This document shows, piece by piece, positions 22,556 to 32,733 of a stretch of DNA of 64,000 bases. The notes beneath the pieces were generated by a model. It was not told where the DNA came from and did no database searches. It saw only the letters and a program-made list of their open reading frames with translations. Both the position numbers and the translations under genes were made by a program. Origin of the DNA: Actinernus sp. WN-2022 (Eukaryota; Cnidaria; Anthozoa; Actiniaria; Actinernidae); the NCBI GenBank assembly GCA_030867875.1, contig JAOWCC010000056.1, positions 186,001-250,000 on the forward strand, given 5' to 3'. How positions within the stretch are numbered: the first letter of the stretch is position 1; each line of letters starts with the position of its first letter.

Positions 22556-22992
22556 TATATTATCCTATAAACATATTTCAGCCAATCAGAGCTCAGCTTT
22601 ACTATGGAATACAGGGCGGTATTTCATGGTTTTTCTATGAAATACAGAGCGGTATTTCATGGGTAGATCAAGGCCAATCAAAATGTAGGAAATTTCGCGC
22701 CCTTTGTCTATCAGCCAATAAGAATTCAACAGTTTGAATGCATAATTAGTCTGCAGACGCGCGCGGCCGCCACTCGAAATTTGTGTTTTCTAGCTAGCGA
22801 GAAAATTCGCAGTTTATCGTCCGGTAAGTTACTTTGTTTTCGTGATAAATCTTCTCGTAAATTTGTTATATATAGGATAATATGGTATATATTATCGCCT
22901 AAAGGCTCGTTGTATACCAAATAATACGAATTTCTCGTGAAATATTCGCCGGTATTCCATAGAAACCCATGAAATAACCAGTAATTATCATA
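22556..22992. repeat. Interspersed repeat, GGTTATTTCATGG family, copy 1
   Basis: It shares with 57205-57725, in the same orientation, gtatttcatggtttttctat, ctatcagccaataagaattc, cataattagtctgcagacgc and gttgtataccaaataatac. Its ends contain ctatggaatacagggcgg and cggtattccatagaaaccca, which are inverted relative to each other. It is non-coding. Confidence 0.78.
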
Positions 22993-23390
22993 TGGCCCGT
23001 ACGGTCCCCCACGCGGTTCCCTTCAGAACCATTTACAAAAGTCACGTGATGGGGTCCGTACGTGTTTGACATGAGCGGGCCGGAAAAAGCGGTCCGGCCC
23101 TGCTCGATTTTTGCTTGTTGTTTTGCCATTGATAGTGATCATATGATATCACATATAATCGCATGATCACCTCGGTTTTCTACGTTGGTTCACGCACATT
23201 TAAACTCTAACATCCGGCTGAATTAAACATGCAAGAGGGAAGATTAGTTCTAATCTTCCCTCTTGAACACCAGGGAATACTAGAGGACGATGCGTAGGCT
23301 GAACAAGGGAAGCAACCCTTTCACCCCCTGTGCCCCCGGTTGTAAAGATTAAGCCAAAATGAGACATGTCTTATGCTGAAGAGGATGCAG
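22993..23390. other. Non-coding, with a short perfect hairpin
   Basis: The sequence caagagggaagattagttct / aatcttccctcttg at 23232-23263 forms a perfect hairpin. I recognise nothing else. Confidence 0.5.
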
Positions 23391-23600
23391 GTTGGAGCAG
23401 TGGTAAAACACTCACCGCTGCGGTCCCAGGTTCGATTCCTGGATCGGGAACCATATGTGAGTTAGGGTTGTTGTTGTTTCCTTATCTGCATTCGAGGGTT
23501 TTTCTCCGGGTTCTCCAGTTTTCCTCCCTCCTTAAAAATCAACCGTGAGTCGAGTGTAGTCTGTTCAAAACAGTAATGTACTCACTGTGCCATAACAAAT
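23384..23600 (+). mobile_element. tRNA-derived SINE
   Basis: It has an internal RNA polymerase III promoter: a box-A-like tggagcagtgg at 23393-23403 and a perfect box B ggttcgattcc at 23429-23439, 25 bp apart. The T-arm stem ccagg/cctgg is intact and the tRNA-like part ends near cgggaacca. It is followed by a body with the pyrimidine-rich gggtttttctccgggttctc found in several invertebrate SINEs. The D and anticodon stems are not intact, so it is not a functional tRNA gene. Confidence 0.8.
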
Positions 23601-23636
23601 AAAAGATTTATGCATAGGGTCTATGCGATTACGTAT

Positions 23637-23698
23637 TAGATAGTTACTTCGGCCGACAGCAATATATATAATATTGCTGTTGGCCGAAGTAACTATCT
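23637..23698. repeat. Perfect-arm palindrome
   Basis: The arms agatagttacttcggccgac and gttggccgaagtaactatct pair with one mismatch around agcaatatatataatattgc, itself a palindrome. It is a ~60 bp cruciform-capable site just downstream of the SINE. Confidence 0.85.
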
Positions 23699-23862
23699 GG
23701 TATAGATGCTATTGAATGCCCAGTCTCATTTTTCTCTCTCTTGTACAATAATCGACGATTAAAGCTAATCGACGATTAAAGCCGCCCTTCCATATTGTTC
23801 TTGCATACACAAAACAATGAAATGAACTCTTATTGTCTTTCATTTCAGGTGGGAATTGCTGG

Positions 23863-24046
23863 ACAATAGTTCACTGTGAGCGGTTCGACGTATTTTGTAG
23901 ACGTGTAGATCTCTTAGTTACCAGACAATACCAGGTAGTTCACTGTGAGCGGTTCGTATTTTGTAGTGTAGATCTCTTACTTACCAGACAGCACCAGATA
24001 GTTCACTGTGAGCGGTTCGTATTTTGTAGTGTAGAGCTCTTTGAGG
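23863..24046. repeat. Minisatellite, ~66 bp unit, about 2.8 copies
   Basis: The core tagttcactgtgagcggttc starts near 23867, 23937 and 24000. Each core is followed by gtattttgtag...tgtagatctctta and, in the first two copies, by ttaccagaca. The frames are open by chance only. Confidence 0.85.
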
Positions 24047-25185
24047 CAAATACGAAGGCCTGTCGTGTTCATGTACTGCAAGTAATAACATGTAAGTTAT
24101 AGTAATGTTACATGCTAAAGTTTTAATTTCCTCAGTTTAATAGAGACTTCTTATTTTGATAACAACTAAATTATTAATTGGCGCCAGAAAAGTGCGACAT
24201 GCTGTCGAACAATAGCCGTCCCACGAGCTTATCAGTTTCTGAGAACAAGGTAAAACTTCAATGAACCAGTGCGAATTGATATAAAAATTGTGAATTTCTG
24301 TTTTACGGCGACCGTTAACTAAAAACAAAATGCCGGTGGGACGATGAATTTAAGCAAGTTCCTAACGGCTGGTTTTCGTATAACCTTTTCATCCCCCCCC
24401 CCCCCCCCCCCCCGTTTTTGGAATAATTATAGAATACCCCGCAATTTGGATCATTAATAATTCATTTTCTCAAATTTTCATACAAACCTTCTAAAAACAT
24501 AACCCACAATTTAAATAAAAACTTAACCATTTTTTTCCAGTGTCGTTTCTCATTCTTCAAAACTTGTCTTTTCTTGTTTTTCATGTGTTTTTGGGGTGTT
24601 TTCTGTCTTTCCCGATTGTGTATCGAATTTTGGCGTCAATTTTGTACCAATGATTTTACCCAGGCAACAACCGTGGCATTGCATCATGGTATTGAAAGTG
24701 TCTTCAATGCCTTTACGTGTTTTTCCACACGTTTCCATTTGTTTAAGTTGTTGTCGCGTTTTCTGTGTTTTTATTATTGTTCTAGACGTGTTTTTTGTTT
24801 GTTTCGGAGATAGGATCAGTTCTATCTGAAAAACAGTGAACGACAATTGGCTTTCGTGGGTTTTCGAATTTTTTTTAGGTCTTTTCATTTAGTTTCCATG
24901 TCGTTCTTGGTTTTTCGAGGTTTCAAAAAACAGGACAAACAAGAAACGGCTATTTGGAAACAATGACAACAACCCGATCTCTCTCCCTGCCCTTCCTCGA
25001 GGCTCTCGACTCGTGCCCAGGTCCCCGGGGTAACAATAGTGAGTAATGCCTGGAGCTTTTTGGCTCCAACACACAGATTTTAAAGATATTCTTGCTCTTA
25101 CTTGCAAATGCATTCCAAATTAAATCCTTAAAAAAATCTCTACCGTTAAAAAAATATGTTAATATATAAGGTTAAGATATTAAAA
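24047..25185. other. Non-coding, poly-C tract at 24393-24413
   Basis: The poly-C run and a T/G-rich segment (24560-24880) generate spurious open frames on both strands. No domain or exon is recognised. Confidence 0.45.
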
Positions 25186-25692
25186 AGCCTTTGATACTGT
25201 TAATCACGATATTCTTTTAAAAAAGCTTCAACTTTATGGTTTTAATCAACTTGCAATCAATTGGTTCGGATCCTATCTGCAAGACAGACGCCAAGTCTGC
25301 ATTGTAGGCGACTCGTTCTCGGACGAAAGGGTTTTAACCAGCGGCGTATACATAAATGATTTACACCAATCAATACATTATTCAAATTGTAAAATGTATG
25401 GCGATGATACCATTATATGTGTATCTGGAAGAGAAGTTGAATCAAAAATTAATTATCAACGACTGGTTCACGGCTAATAAATTAAATCTTAATACTGTGA
25501 AAAGCGAGTTTATGATTATTGCCAATGCTCAAAAACAAAGAGCCCTAAACTCTATACCAGTCATTACAATTGGAGGCGCACAACTTAATAATTTCTCGAA
25601 CACAAAATACTTAGGTATGGAAATTGATGATAAACTTTATTGGTGTAATCATGTTGATAAAATCAGTAAAAAGTGTCATCAGGCAAGTTCAA
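25186..25692 (+). pseudogene. LINE-1P reverse transcriptase, part A
   Basis: Part A of a plus-strand non-LTR element ('LINE-1P' is my label). It begins inside the palm domain at KAFDTVNHDILLKKL and continues NWFGSYLQDRRQVCIV. The region that should read PQGSxLGPLLF is deleted, with VLTSGV joined straight to YINDLHQ. The catalytic box is mutated to MYGDDT. After a frameshift come NDWFTANKLNLNTVKSEFM and NTKYLGMEIDDKLYWCNHVD. It stops where a minus-strand LINE inserted; the reading resumes at about 27957. Confidence 0.82.
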
Positions 25693-25985
25693 GTTGAAGT
25701 TCATTTTATTTGCACACTGATTATTAGTTGTAACAATAAATAATGTTTATGTATAAAAAGGATAAATAAATACGGAAAGCGGCTTAAGTGTTCTATAGAG
25801 TATGGTGTGTAGTGGTCAAAGTAGCAAAGCTTTCGTGTTGACCACTACCTTTGAGAAGAATAAAAAATGCGGTGACAGCCTACATGTAAGTTTAGTAATA
25901 CAAACATCAGCAAGGTAGATTTAAGTAGATACTAGACAGTAAAAGAGAAATTAATAGACAGAACGAGAATGAAAATTACTGTTGA

Positions 25986-27602
25986 TTACTTAATAAACAT
26001 TTTGAAACTATTAAAATTTAAACTTTTGATTGTAATTAGTATTTTCTCCCATATTTTAGAAATCATAAACTTAAAAGTGTGTTGGCCATAATTCGTTCGT
26101 AAAAATGGTCTGTAAAGATTTTGATTTGCAGAATACCTGGTATTATACGAATGGACATCAGAAACTGGTTTGATGATATCATGAAAAACAGCAGGAATTT
26201 TGGCTTTATTGTTAATTATTTGAAAAGCAAAGCTGGCCATTTTAAACATAAAGATATTGTCCAATTTTAGAATTCCGAGTATTAGATAAAATGGAATGGC
26301 ACTTTCTCTTTGGTTAGCGAAGAAGATATTACGTATACATTTGTTTTGTTTAGTGGTTGTTTTAGATAGTTTCGTCTTATAAGTATTGCCCCAACTCATT
26401 AATCCATAGTTTAGATAGGGATAAATCATAGTATAGTAAATTTGTTTAATTGTTTTTAGGTCTACATAATGTCGTAATTTGTTTATAATTCCAAAATGTT
26501 TAGAAATTTTATTATTAATATGTTTAATTTGAGTATTCCAATTTAAATGGTCATCAATGTATACACCAAGATACTTAATGTAGCTTTTCTGTTCCATTTT
26601 AAGTGAGGTCATGCTAATTTTTGCAGTAGTCCTAGGTGAGGTAATGAGCATATAGTTAGTCTTTTTAAGATTAAGTGATAATTTATTAATAACACAATAA
26701 TTAAGTACATATTTCAATTCACTATTTATGACAGATTCCAGTTCCTTTTGGTTATTGCAAGTAAAGAATATGTTGGTGTCATCAGCAAATATTCGAAATG
26801 AGAGTTTCTTTGCAGAATTCGGCATATCATTTATATAAAGTAGGAATAGTAGAGGTCCTAAAGTAGAGCCTTGTGGTACACCACAGGTAATATCTAACAT
26901 GGAAGAATGTGAATTACCAATTTTAACAAATTGTTTCCGATTCTGAAGATAGTTGGAAAACCAGTCATGTGCAGTGCCTCTTATTCCATATTTGTAAAGT
27001 TTAGCTAGCAGAATTTCATGATTCACAGTATCGAAAGCTTTGGAGAAGTCAAGAAAAATGCCACACGTAATAAGTTTATTGTCAATCCCAAGTTTTAGAC
27101 CATCAGTGATTTCCAAAAGTGCTTGTTCAGTAGAAAAACCTTTTCTAAAGCCAAATTGATATTGGAATAAAACATTATGTTTGTCTAAGAAAGATATAAG
27201 TTGATTGTACATAATTCTTTCTAAAGTTTTACAAAAGGGGGATAGCAAGGCTATGGGCCTATAGTTACCTGGGTCTGTTGGAATACCACTTTTATAAATT
27301 GGTGTTATTCTTGCAATTTTAAAGATATTAGGCACAGTACCTGTTAAAATTGATTCATTATATATTAGTGTAAATGGTATTGAAAGAGGTTTACTTGCAA
27401 TTTTTATCAGTTTATTGGGTATGTCAATTGAGGCTTTGTTTTCATTTAGTGAAGAGAACATCAAATACACTTCAGATTCAGTAACTGGAGACATAAAAAG
27501 ACTAGATGATGGAGACTGATCAATAAATTGAGTTGGGTTATTGTTCGGAACATTAGGAATATGACTAGCTAGAGATGGGCCAACATTTACAAAAAAAATC
27601 AT
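25986..27602 (-). CDS. LINE reverse transcriptase ORF (538 codons, uninterrupted)
   Basis: The frame is open for 538 codons and carries the RT motifs in order: ITPIYKSGIPTDPGNYRPIA (about 99-118), FGFRKGFSTEQALL (150-163), FLDFSKAFDTVNHEIL (183-198), GVPQGSTLGPLLFLLYINDM (241-260), the catalytic FADD at 272-275 inside IFADDTNIFF, and NKLSLNLKKTNYM with KYLGVYIDDHLNW downstream. The first Met is not the natural start; the frame is joined by a frameshift to the linker at 27621-27947. This organisation and the F-A-D-D box fit the CR1/L2 group of the Jockey superfamily. It encodes target-primed reverse transcriptase activity in intact relatives, but here the endonuclease is missing. Confidence 0.9.
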   Translation of the reverse strand: MIFFVNVGPSLASHIPNVPNNNPTQFIDQSPSSSLFMSPVTESEVYLMFSSLNENKASIDIPNKLIKIASKPLSIPFTLIYNESILTGTVPNIFKIARITPIYKSGIPTDPGNYRPIALLSPFCKTLERIMYNQLISFLDKHNVLFQYQFGFRKGFSTEQALLEITDGLKLGIDNKLITCGIFLDFSKAFDTVNHEILLAKLYKYGIRGTAHDWFSNYLQNRKQFVKIGNSHSSMLDITCGVPQGSTLGPLLFLLYINDMPNSAKKLSFRIFADDTNIFFTCNNQKELESVINSELKYVLNYCVINKLSLNLKKTNYMLITSPRTTAKISMTSLKMEQKSYIKYLGVYIDDHLNWNTQIKHINNKISKHFGIINKLRHYVDLKTIKQIYYTMIYPYLNYGLMSWGNTYKTKLSKTTTKQNKCIRNIFFANQRESAIPFYLILGILKLDNIFMFKMASFAFQIINNKAKIPAVFHDIIKPVSDVHSYNTRYSANQNLYRPFLRTNYGQHTFKFMISKIWEKILITIKSLNFNSFKMFIK

Positions 27603-27620
27603 TAAATTGATTAGCTACAT

Positions 27621-27947
27621 CTAGCTGATTAGTGTAAGTTTTATTGTTTCGAATAAGCCTTGTTGGAAATACTTGTCCCTTGGCTTTAAGGTGCCAATAA
27701 GTTTCCATGTTGACTTAAGGTTGTTTTTGTAGGATGCAAACGTTTTAGTATAATAATTATTTTTGCTTATTTTCTTTATATAATTGAGTCGATTGGCATA
27801 TAGTTTATATTCTTCAACTTTTAGTGGATTGTTACTGAGAAAGTGTGTACGATACATTTTTTGTTTGCTTTTGATTGATTTTAAAATTCCATTTGTTATC
27901 CAAGGTTTAGTAAATTGGCATAGGTATGATAAAGAGAATGAGGCCAT
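27621..27947 (-). pseudogene. LINE-2M endonuclease-RT linker
   Basis: The frame contains FTKPWITNGILKSIKSKQKM and YKLYANRLNYIKKISK ending in TWKLIGTLKP. This is the segment that links endonuclease to RT in CR1/L2-like ORF2 proteins (K-P-W-I-T-x-x-I). It is in a different frame from the RT, separated by a frameshift near 27605-27620. The upstream endonuclease is lost. Confidence 0.8.
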
Positions 27948-27954
27948 ATGTCAA

Positions 27955-28074
27955 TGTCCAAACGTTAAATGTCATTTACAAATCACTCGTCCAATGTCAC
28001 TTTGACTACTGCAGCTCTGTGTGGGATAATATCGGATTGACTTTAGCAAATAAACTACAGAAACTATAAAATAG
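27955..28074 (+). pseudogene. LINE-1P reverse transcriptase, part B
   Basis: This 120 bp piece reads NVQTLNVIYKSLVQCHFDYC, SSVWDNIGLTLANKLQKL and a stop. It is the post-catalytic RT region expected shortly after part A. It is bracketed by LINE-2M on the left and the CACG element on the right, so LINE-1P was hit twice. Confidence 0.8.
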
Positions 28075-29117
28075 CACGCCTGGCATAAGTTACCTCAAAA
28101 TCGATCACTAAAAGCGAGCCAAAAATATATAAATCAGCACATCTTGTTTAATTCGCTGTCAAATTTAACGAAATTTTCCTATGTTAATATTAAAATGAAA
28201 TAACATCTTTAGGATCAAACACGTTTTTATATTGACGTCGGTGTGACGTCATAACGAACGACTCCTTTTAAGGTAAAATTCTGCGTTACCTATACGTTTG
28301 AAATAAAGCATGTTATCACAACAACATAAATATGTGTTTTTGATTGCCGCAATTTTAAAGTCTCTACGATAAATATTTGCTGAGTTATTAAGAACTGAAG
28401 TTTCCTGTGACGTCACATTTTCTGACTTCATGGGTCTGACATCAGTCATGCTTTCTAAATTGAATAAACATAACAAATACTATATTGCGGCTATTCAGTG
28501 TACAGTAAGTACAGTTCCTCTTTAAAACCCGAAAAATACTTGAATAGTTATTTTTAAAAGACGTTTTCAAAAATATATGACGTCATAATGACGTTGTCTC
28601 TTTTTCACTTGGAATTTTAAAGTATTTCCTCTCAAAAATCGAAAATTCTAAAAACATACGGTTGTGGGTACCGATTTACTCTTTTGATTGCTAGATTGTC
28701 GTAAACAAATATTTTAAACTCTAAAAGATGAATGAAGAAGTTATTTTGTAAATGGTTCTGTATTGAATATTTCCCGCCAAATTTTGGCGGGAAAATTGCC
28801 AAAATTCAAAATTTAATAACTTTTCTCCCTCTTAACCAATCGAACTCGGGTTTTCGGTTTCTTTGTTGTCGACATGATGGGAAATCGAAAATATAAAATT
28901 TACTGATGTTGAATGTCATTGAAAACATCGAGAAACCTATTATAAATGGATACATGACGTAACTGTGACGTCATCAAGATGTCTACGGTAGATCAAATCA
29001 TCGGATTTTGTTTAGGTCGTCGGTCTTCATCATCCCACAAAAATTCAATCTTCTATGTTGGAAACTTTTGAAAATATAGCAAAGTGATAGATTTTAGGGT
29101 CATTTGTGCCAAACGTG
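28075..29117. mobile_element. CACG-TIR DNA element, copy 2 (complete)
   Basis: The left end cacgcctggcataagttacc and right end (reverse complement) cacgtttggcacaaatgacc are imperfect ~28 bp TIRs. A 3 bp duplication, TAG, flanks the element at 28072-28074 and 29118-29120. Removing the element restores the LINE reading across KLQKL...N-R-A-A. The CAC tip and 3 bp duplication recall CACTA/EnSpm-type elements, though the tip is CACG rather than CACTA; the superfamily is unproven. It encodes no transposase. Confidence 0.85.
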
Positions 29118-29683
29118 TAGAGCTGCGATGGTAGTAACAAAATCTTCTTATGGCATACGATCCCATACTATTCTTCAACAACTTGGATGGGATGATCTAC
29201 AAACTAGAAGATATAAACATATGGCAATTATGATGTATAAAATCCATCACGGATTTTCTGACTATTTATCAGAATTATTTACAAGTAGATCAATGTCCAC
29301 ACACTACGCCCTATTCGTGAATACCTAAAAAAGAGTTTCAGTTACTGTGGAATCAATTATCTAAGGCCCTTAAAGACTCTGTCTCCTTAGACGCTTTTAA
29401 AGCATCTCTTAGTAAAAATTAACTTTTATCTTTCAATTTTATTATTATATTTAAGGAAATTCGATCATACATATATTTTACTACGACCATTAGCATTAGT
29501 ACTTATTGTAAAATAATTATCCTAGAGTATTGTAGTCATGTTTTTATTACACCTATATAATACCTATATAATTAGTAATAATAGTTACTAGATATTTAGT
29601 TTAGTGTATCTCTCACGGCTATCTGAAAAGCAGCTACGCTGATGTATATTACCGTGTTTAAATAAAGATTTATTATTATTATA
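29118..29683 (+). pseudogene. LINE-1P C-terminus and 3' tail, part C
   Basis: It reads RAAMVVTKSSYGIRSHTILQ, LGWDDLQTRRYKHMAIMMYK and IHHGFSDYLSELF, then after a frameshift LWNQLSKALKDSVSLDAFKA and SLSKN stop. The R-A-A-R-x-I-T...L-G-W-x-x-L-x-x-R-R pattern is the standard CR1/Jockey-group C-terminus. The tail ends in ttattattatta near 29683, a typical LINE microsatellite end. Confidence 0.82.
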
Positions 29684-30202
29684 TATAACGCATGCTACGC
29701 AACTAATTAAACATTCATCTTTCGAAACTTTCAAACAAAGCCTTGCATAAAATTTCCCCGAAATTGTCAATAAAAAGGTGTAATAGACCAGTTCGCGGTT
29801 AATTGTGACATTTGACAAGACTCCTCTCACGGCCGAGATTTTGGTTCGAGAAATTAAAGGCTTCTAACAGTTCCCTTTATAGTTCTGTAATATAATGAGC
29901 AGACTGCAGTTTTGGGAAGGAGGGTAAAAGCTTTTAAATAGAGATAAAGAAAACGGGAATTTCAGTTAATAATCTTTAGTCCACCAAATACCGATATGGA
30001 CGCGATCAAAGAGCCGCAGGGTAGAAAGAACAGTAGAGAAATACAGTGATAGCTCCATCATAGGTGGACAGGATACAACTTATAATATGGGACAAATATA
30101 AACATAAAGTTGAGACACTCATCTATTAGTACTCTGAACCTGCAGAACAGCAGACTAAATTAGGACCGAATTCGTATTTTTTTCGATTAAAAAAAAGAAT
30201 CA
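29684..30202. other. Intron with a fragment of the ACCAGTTCGCGG family
   Basis: The segment agaccagttcgcggttaatt at about 29787-29806 matches the TIR of the element at 58835-62005. I see nothing else. Confidence 0.45.
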
Positions 30203-30325
30203 ATGCCTTCAGCTGCTTCAGTAAGATTCCTAGTCATATCAGTAATGTTGACTATACCAAGCATTGTTGCTGGGGGAGATGTAAGAGTGAATCCGGCGCT
30301 CAAAGAGATATGTCTCGGAGAATGA
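30203..30325 (+). pseudogene. Short leader ORF with degraded 2A-like motif
   Basis: This 40-codon ORF begins MPSAASVRFLVISVMLTIPS and continues IVAGGDVRVNPALKEICLGE. The hydrophobic leader followed by G-D-V-x-x-N-P recalls the N-terminus of some CR1-like LINE proteins in marine invertebrates, which carry a 2A-type G-D-V-E-x-N-P-G-P. Here the final G-P is changed to A-L, so the motif would not be expected to work. No RT follows in frame. It may be the orphaned 5' end of a LINE or a chance ORF. Confidence 0.3.
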
Positions 30326-31530
30326 AGCATGATCGAACCTTTTTGATCACTCACAGGAGGAGCTTTTCTGTTCCAAAACCTTTACAGCAAATTCAGTGAG
30401 AAATGTCAGCATTGGATAAATGTTTGTACAAGCGACCTTAAAAGCACAGAACAACGAGACTAGGTCTGGCAATGAAACGTAAGTGGCTATAAATTACTGA
30501 AACCCTGACTATGTATCCACCAGTAAACAATGAGAAGGAACTACTGTTCAACCATTAAGTTTACTTGAATTTATCAGTGGATTCTAAATAAATAAATAAA
30601 TTTTGGAAGCAAAGCCTACATCTACAATGCTTTGATTTATTTTCTGAGCACAAATGAAGTTAATTTCTTTCGGAGCTGCAGGTATTAAATTTGAAAACTC
30701 GATAAATGCAAACAATAACATAATGGTTTGAAAGAGCACACCAACATAAGCAAGATTGCCGAATTTTAGGATGCTATCAGTTCATAGTTTTAATGTATAT
30801 GCTCTTACAGCCATAACAGCTTTGGTCTCCGATGAGTTTTATTGAAGAAGATGATTGCACTCGGCATGCGGCTACATTCTTTTGTTTTTGCCTTAATACA
30901 GGAAAACCTGACCTTTGTAACTTTTCAATGTTTAGGTGAAGTCTTACAACGATATTGCATGGGAAAAGATGAGTTTGGGATACAGTTTAAATAGGACTTG
31001 ACAGTCTAAATAGTAAGCATGTCTCGTTGGTTGGCCAGCGAAGATGCAAAACTCGCTTGACAAGATCAACGTTTGTCGCTTTGTTTCAATCCTCTGTATT
31101 TCAGCCAAAGTTTAAGCGGTTCGACAGTATAATCATCAGGTTCTCTTTCAAAATATGGTCCAGGAAAGCAGTCATTTCTGGTAGAATAGACAGAGGACGA
31201 ACTGAAGTGCTAGTCAATTCTTGTAAGTTGATACAAGAAAAGCGGTTTGTTTGTCTGAGTCTTGGCGGGGGGTCTAGACTTGTGACGTAATTACCGCGCT
31301 CTGCTATAAGCGTGCGTAACATGAACATGAATATTAAAGTAGAGGTCAACTTCTTTAATTTACATACACGAGAAAAACAAAAATATTAAATTACATATAT
31401 ATATATATACTAGGGGAGCAGAGAATGAATGTCACCGCGCTACCAGCCACTCCTAAAGACTGCTAAATTCAGCTAATAATTCTTCCCTTCGGTTATTACT
31501 AGAGAATTTCAAATGAAAGTGTAATTTCAT
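30326..31530. other. Non-coding, nothing recognised
   Basis: About 1.2 kb with only short random frames and a (TA)n run at about 31396-31410. Confidence 0.4.
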
Positions 31531-32085
31531 CTTCAATCTCATGTGGCCCGAGTGAAAGCCCAGATGGGCTCTTGTTTAGACTTAAGATTAAGTTTAGATG
31601 ATATTAGTTTAGAGACACAAAAGGTACATAGATGTACTTATTTTAAACCTTATCATAAGTTTGCTTATTTAAATAGGAAATCAAATCATCCTAATAGCGT
31701 TTTTAGGGGTTTAATAAAAAACTGAAAGTTTACGTTATATAAGGAATTCAACAACAAGGGAGGATTATGATCCTACTTTTACGCTGTTTAGGAGACGTTT
31801 ACGGAGGTTAGGTTATAGAAAAAAGGAAATACAAGGATGTAAGGTTGCATATGAGGAGGGTAGGGGTAAATATAAAAATGTAAATAGACGGTTGGGAAGT
31901 GCAATGGATGCGGGGGAGAATCAGTTATTTATAAGTGTACCTTTTGATAGATATACGGGAATGGATAAATTAATGAAATGGATAATAAATAGACTATTTG
32001 GTAAAAAAAAATGGATATAATATTTGGGAAAAAATCAGGGGGGAAATTAAGAAAGATAATATGTACTAGGATGATACTTATTATG
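31531..32085 (+). pseudogene. Penelope-like reverse transcriptase C-terminal remnant
   Basis: Two plus-strand frames read through in sequence: FKPYHKFAYLNRKSNHPNSV followed by FRGLIK, then KTESLRYIRNSTTREDYDPT continuing FTLFRRRLRRLGYRKKEI, and finally SVPFDRYTGMDKLMKWI. The order K-P-x-x-K-x-x-Y-L-x-x-x-S-x-H-P, then E-x-x-R-Y-x-R-x-S-x-x-x-x-D-Y, then R-L-R-x-x-G-Y is typical of the region after the RT core in Penelope-like elements. No catalytic RT core or GIY-YIG endonuclease is visible. Frameshifted and dead. Confidence 0.55.
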
Positions 32086-32429
32086 ATACTCACAAATCCC
32101 ACGTGCTACATCTCCTCCAGCCCAGTACTGTATTATTTTAGGTAAGCGTTATCTCCTTCCTTTTCTATACTATTATAAATCCACCATAACGAGTAGATAC
32201 ACATTGTGAACTGAGTACGTAGGGTCAAATCGTAGACGTCTTTCGATTTTGAAACATACGACTGCCTGGTACTTTCTCTCGGAGATTTCACACGTTATTA
32301 CTTTCTTCCACTGGTATGTTCATTTGGCCATACTTTATGATTTTCTTTACCTAATTACTTTTATAAATCCCACGAAATTCCTTATACAATACCAAGCAAT
32401 CCAGTATAATTTTTGACCCCTGATGATTG

Positions 32430-32594
32430 TGATGATAATACTTTCATTGAATCACGTCAAGCGCGCTCATTGCGTGACACTTGCCGCCATGCATTGTTGT
32501 AGTTTAGTCTGTCTGTTTAGGTCCCCCATCTTGGTTATTGAGTCAGTTGTTAGTCTTGTTAATGTAAATAAAGAAAGCAAAGAAAATCAAAACA
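32430..32594 (+). repeat. 5' LTR of a Ty3-type element (165 bp)
   Basis: It starts TGATGATAATAC and ends ...AACA, so it has TG...CA tips. The first ~84 bp match the 3' LTR start at 36929. Immediately downstream, tggtgcaagaagtgggat (595-612 of that kb) is the likely primer-binding site. The very short LTR fits the Mag-like branch of Ty3/gypsy elements. Confidence 0.82.
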
Positions 32595-32733
32595 TGGTGC
32601 AAGAAGTGGGATTGTAAAACCTTGAAGACTTCAACTAGACCGTCGACAAGAGCAGAGCCGAGGAAAACGACCGGTAAGACTAGATTAGCGAGTAAAGTAA
32701 ACACGAACTGTGTTGAATCAATAAAGTCAAGCA

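Larger units (their letters stand above)
25693..27950 (-). mobile_element. 5'-truncated CR1/L2-like LINE (LINE-2M)
   Basis: This minus-strand non-LTR retrotransposon ('LINE-2M' is my label) runs from a 3' end near 25693 to a 5' truncation near 27950. It contains the end of the endonuclease-RT linker, most of the RT and the C-terminal domain, but no apurinic endonuclease. It is inserted inside LINE-1P (25186-29683, plus strand). Confidence 0.85.

Noticed and set aside
23384..23460. A tRNA gene
   Set aside because: Box A, box B and the T-arm are present, but the acceptor, D and anticodon stems do not pair and a SINE body follows.
23863..24046. CRISPR array
   Set aside because: The units are direct tandem copies without unique spacers, and the DNA is from an animal genome. 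The same applies to the arrays at 45.6 and 55.1 kb.
24550..24888. 112-codon Lys/Thr-rich minus-strand ORF
   Set aside because: The sequence is T/G-rich low complexity on the plus strand; overlapping open frames on both strands point to composition, not coding.
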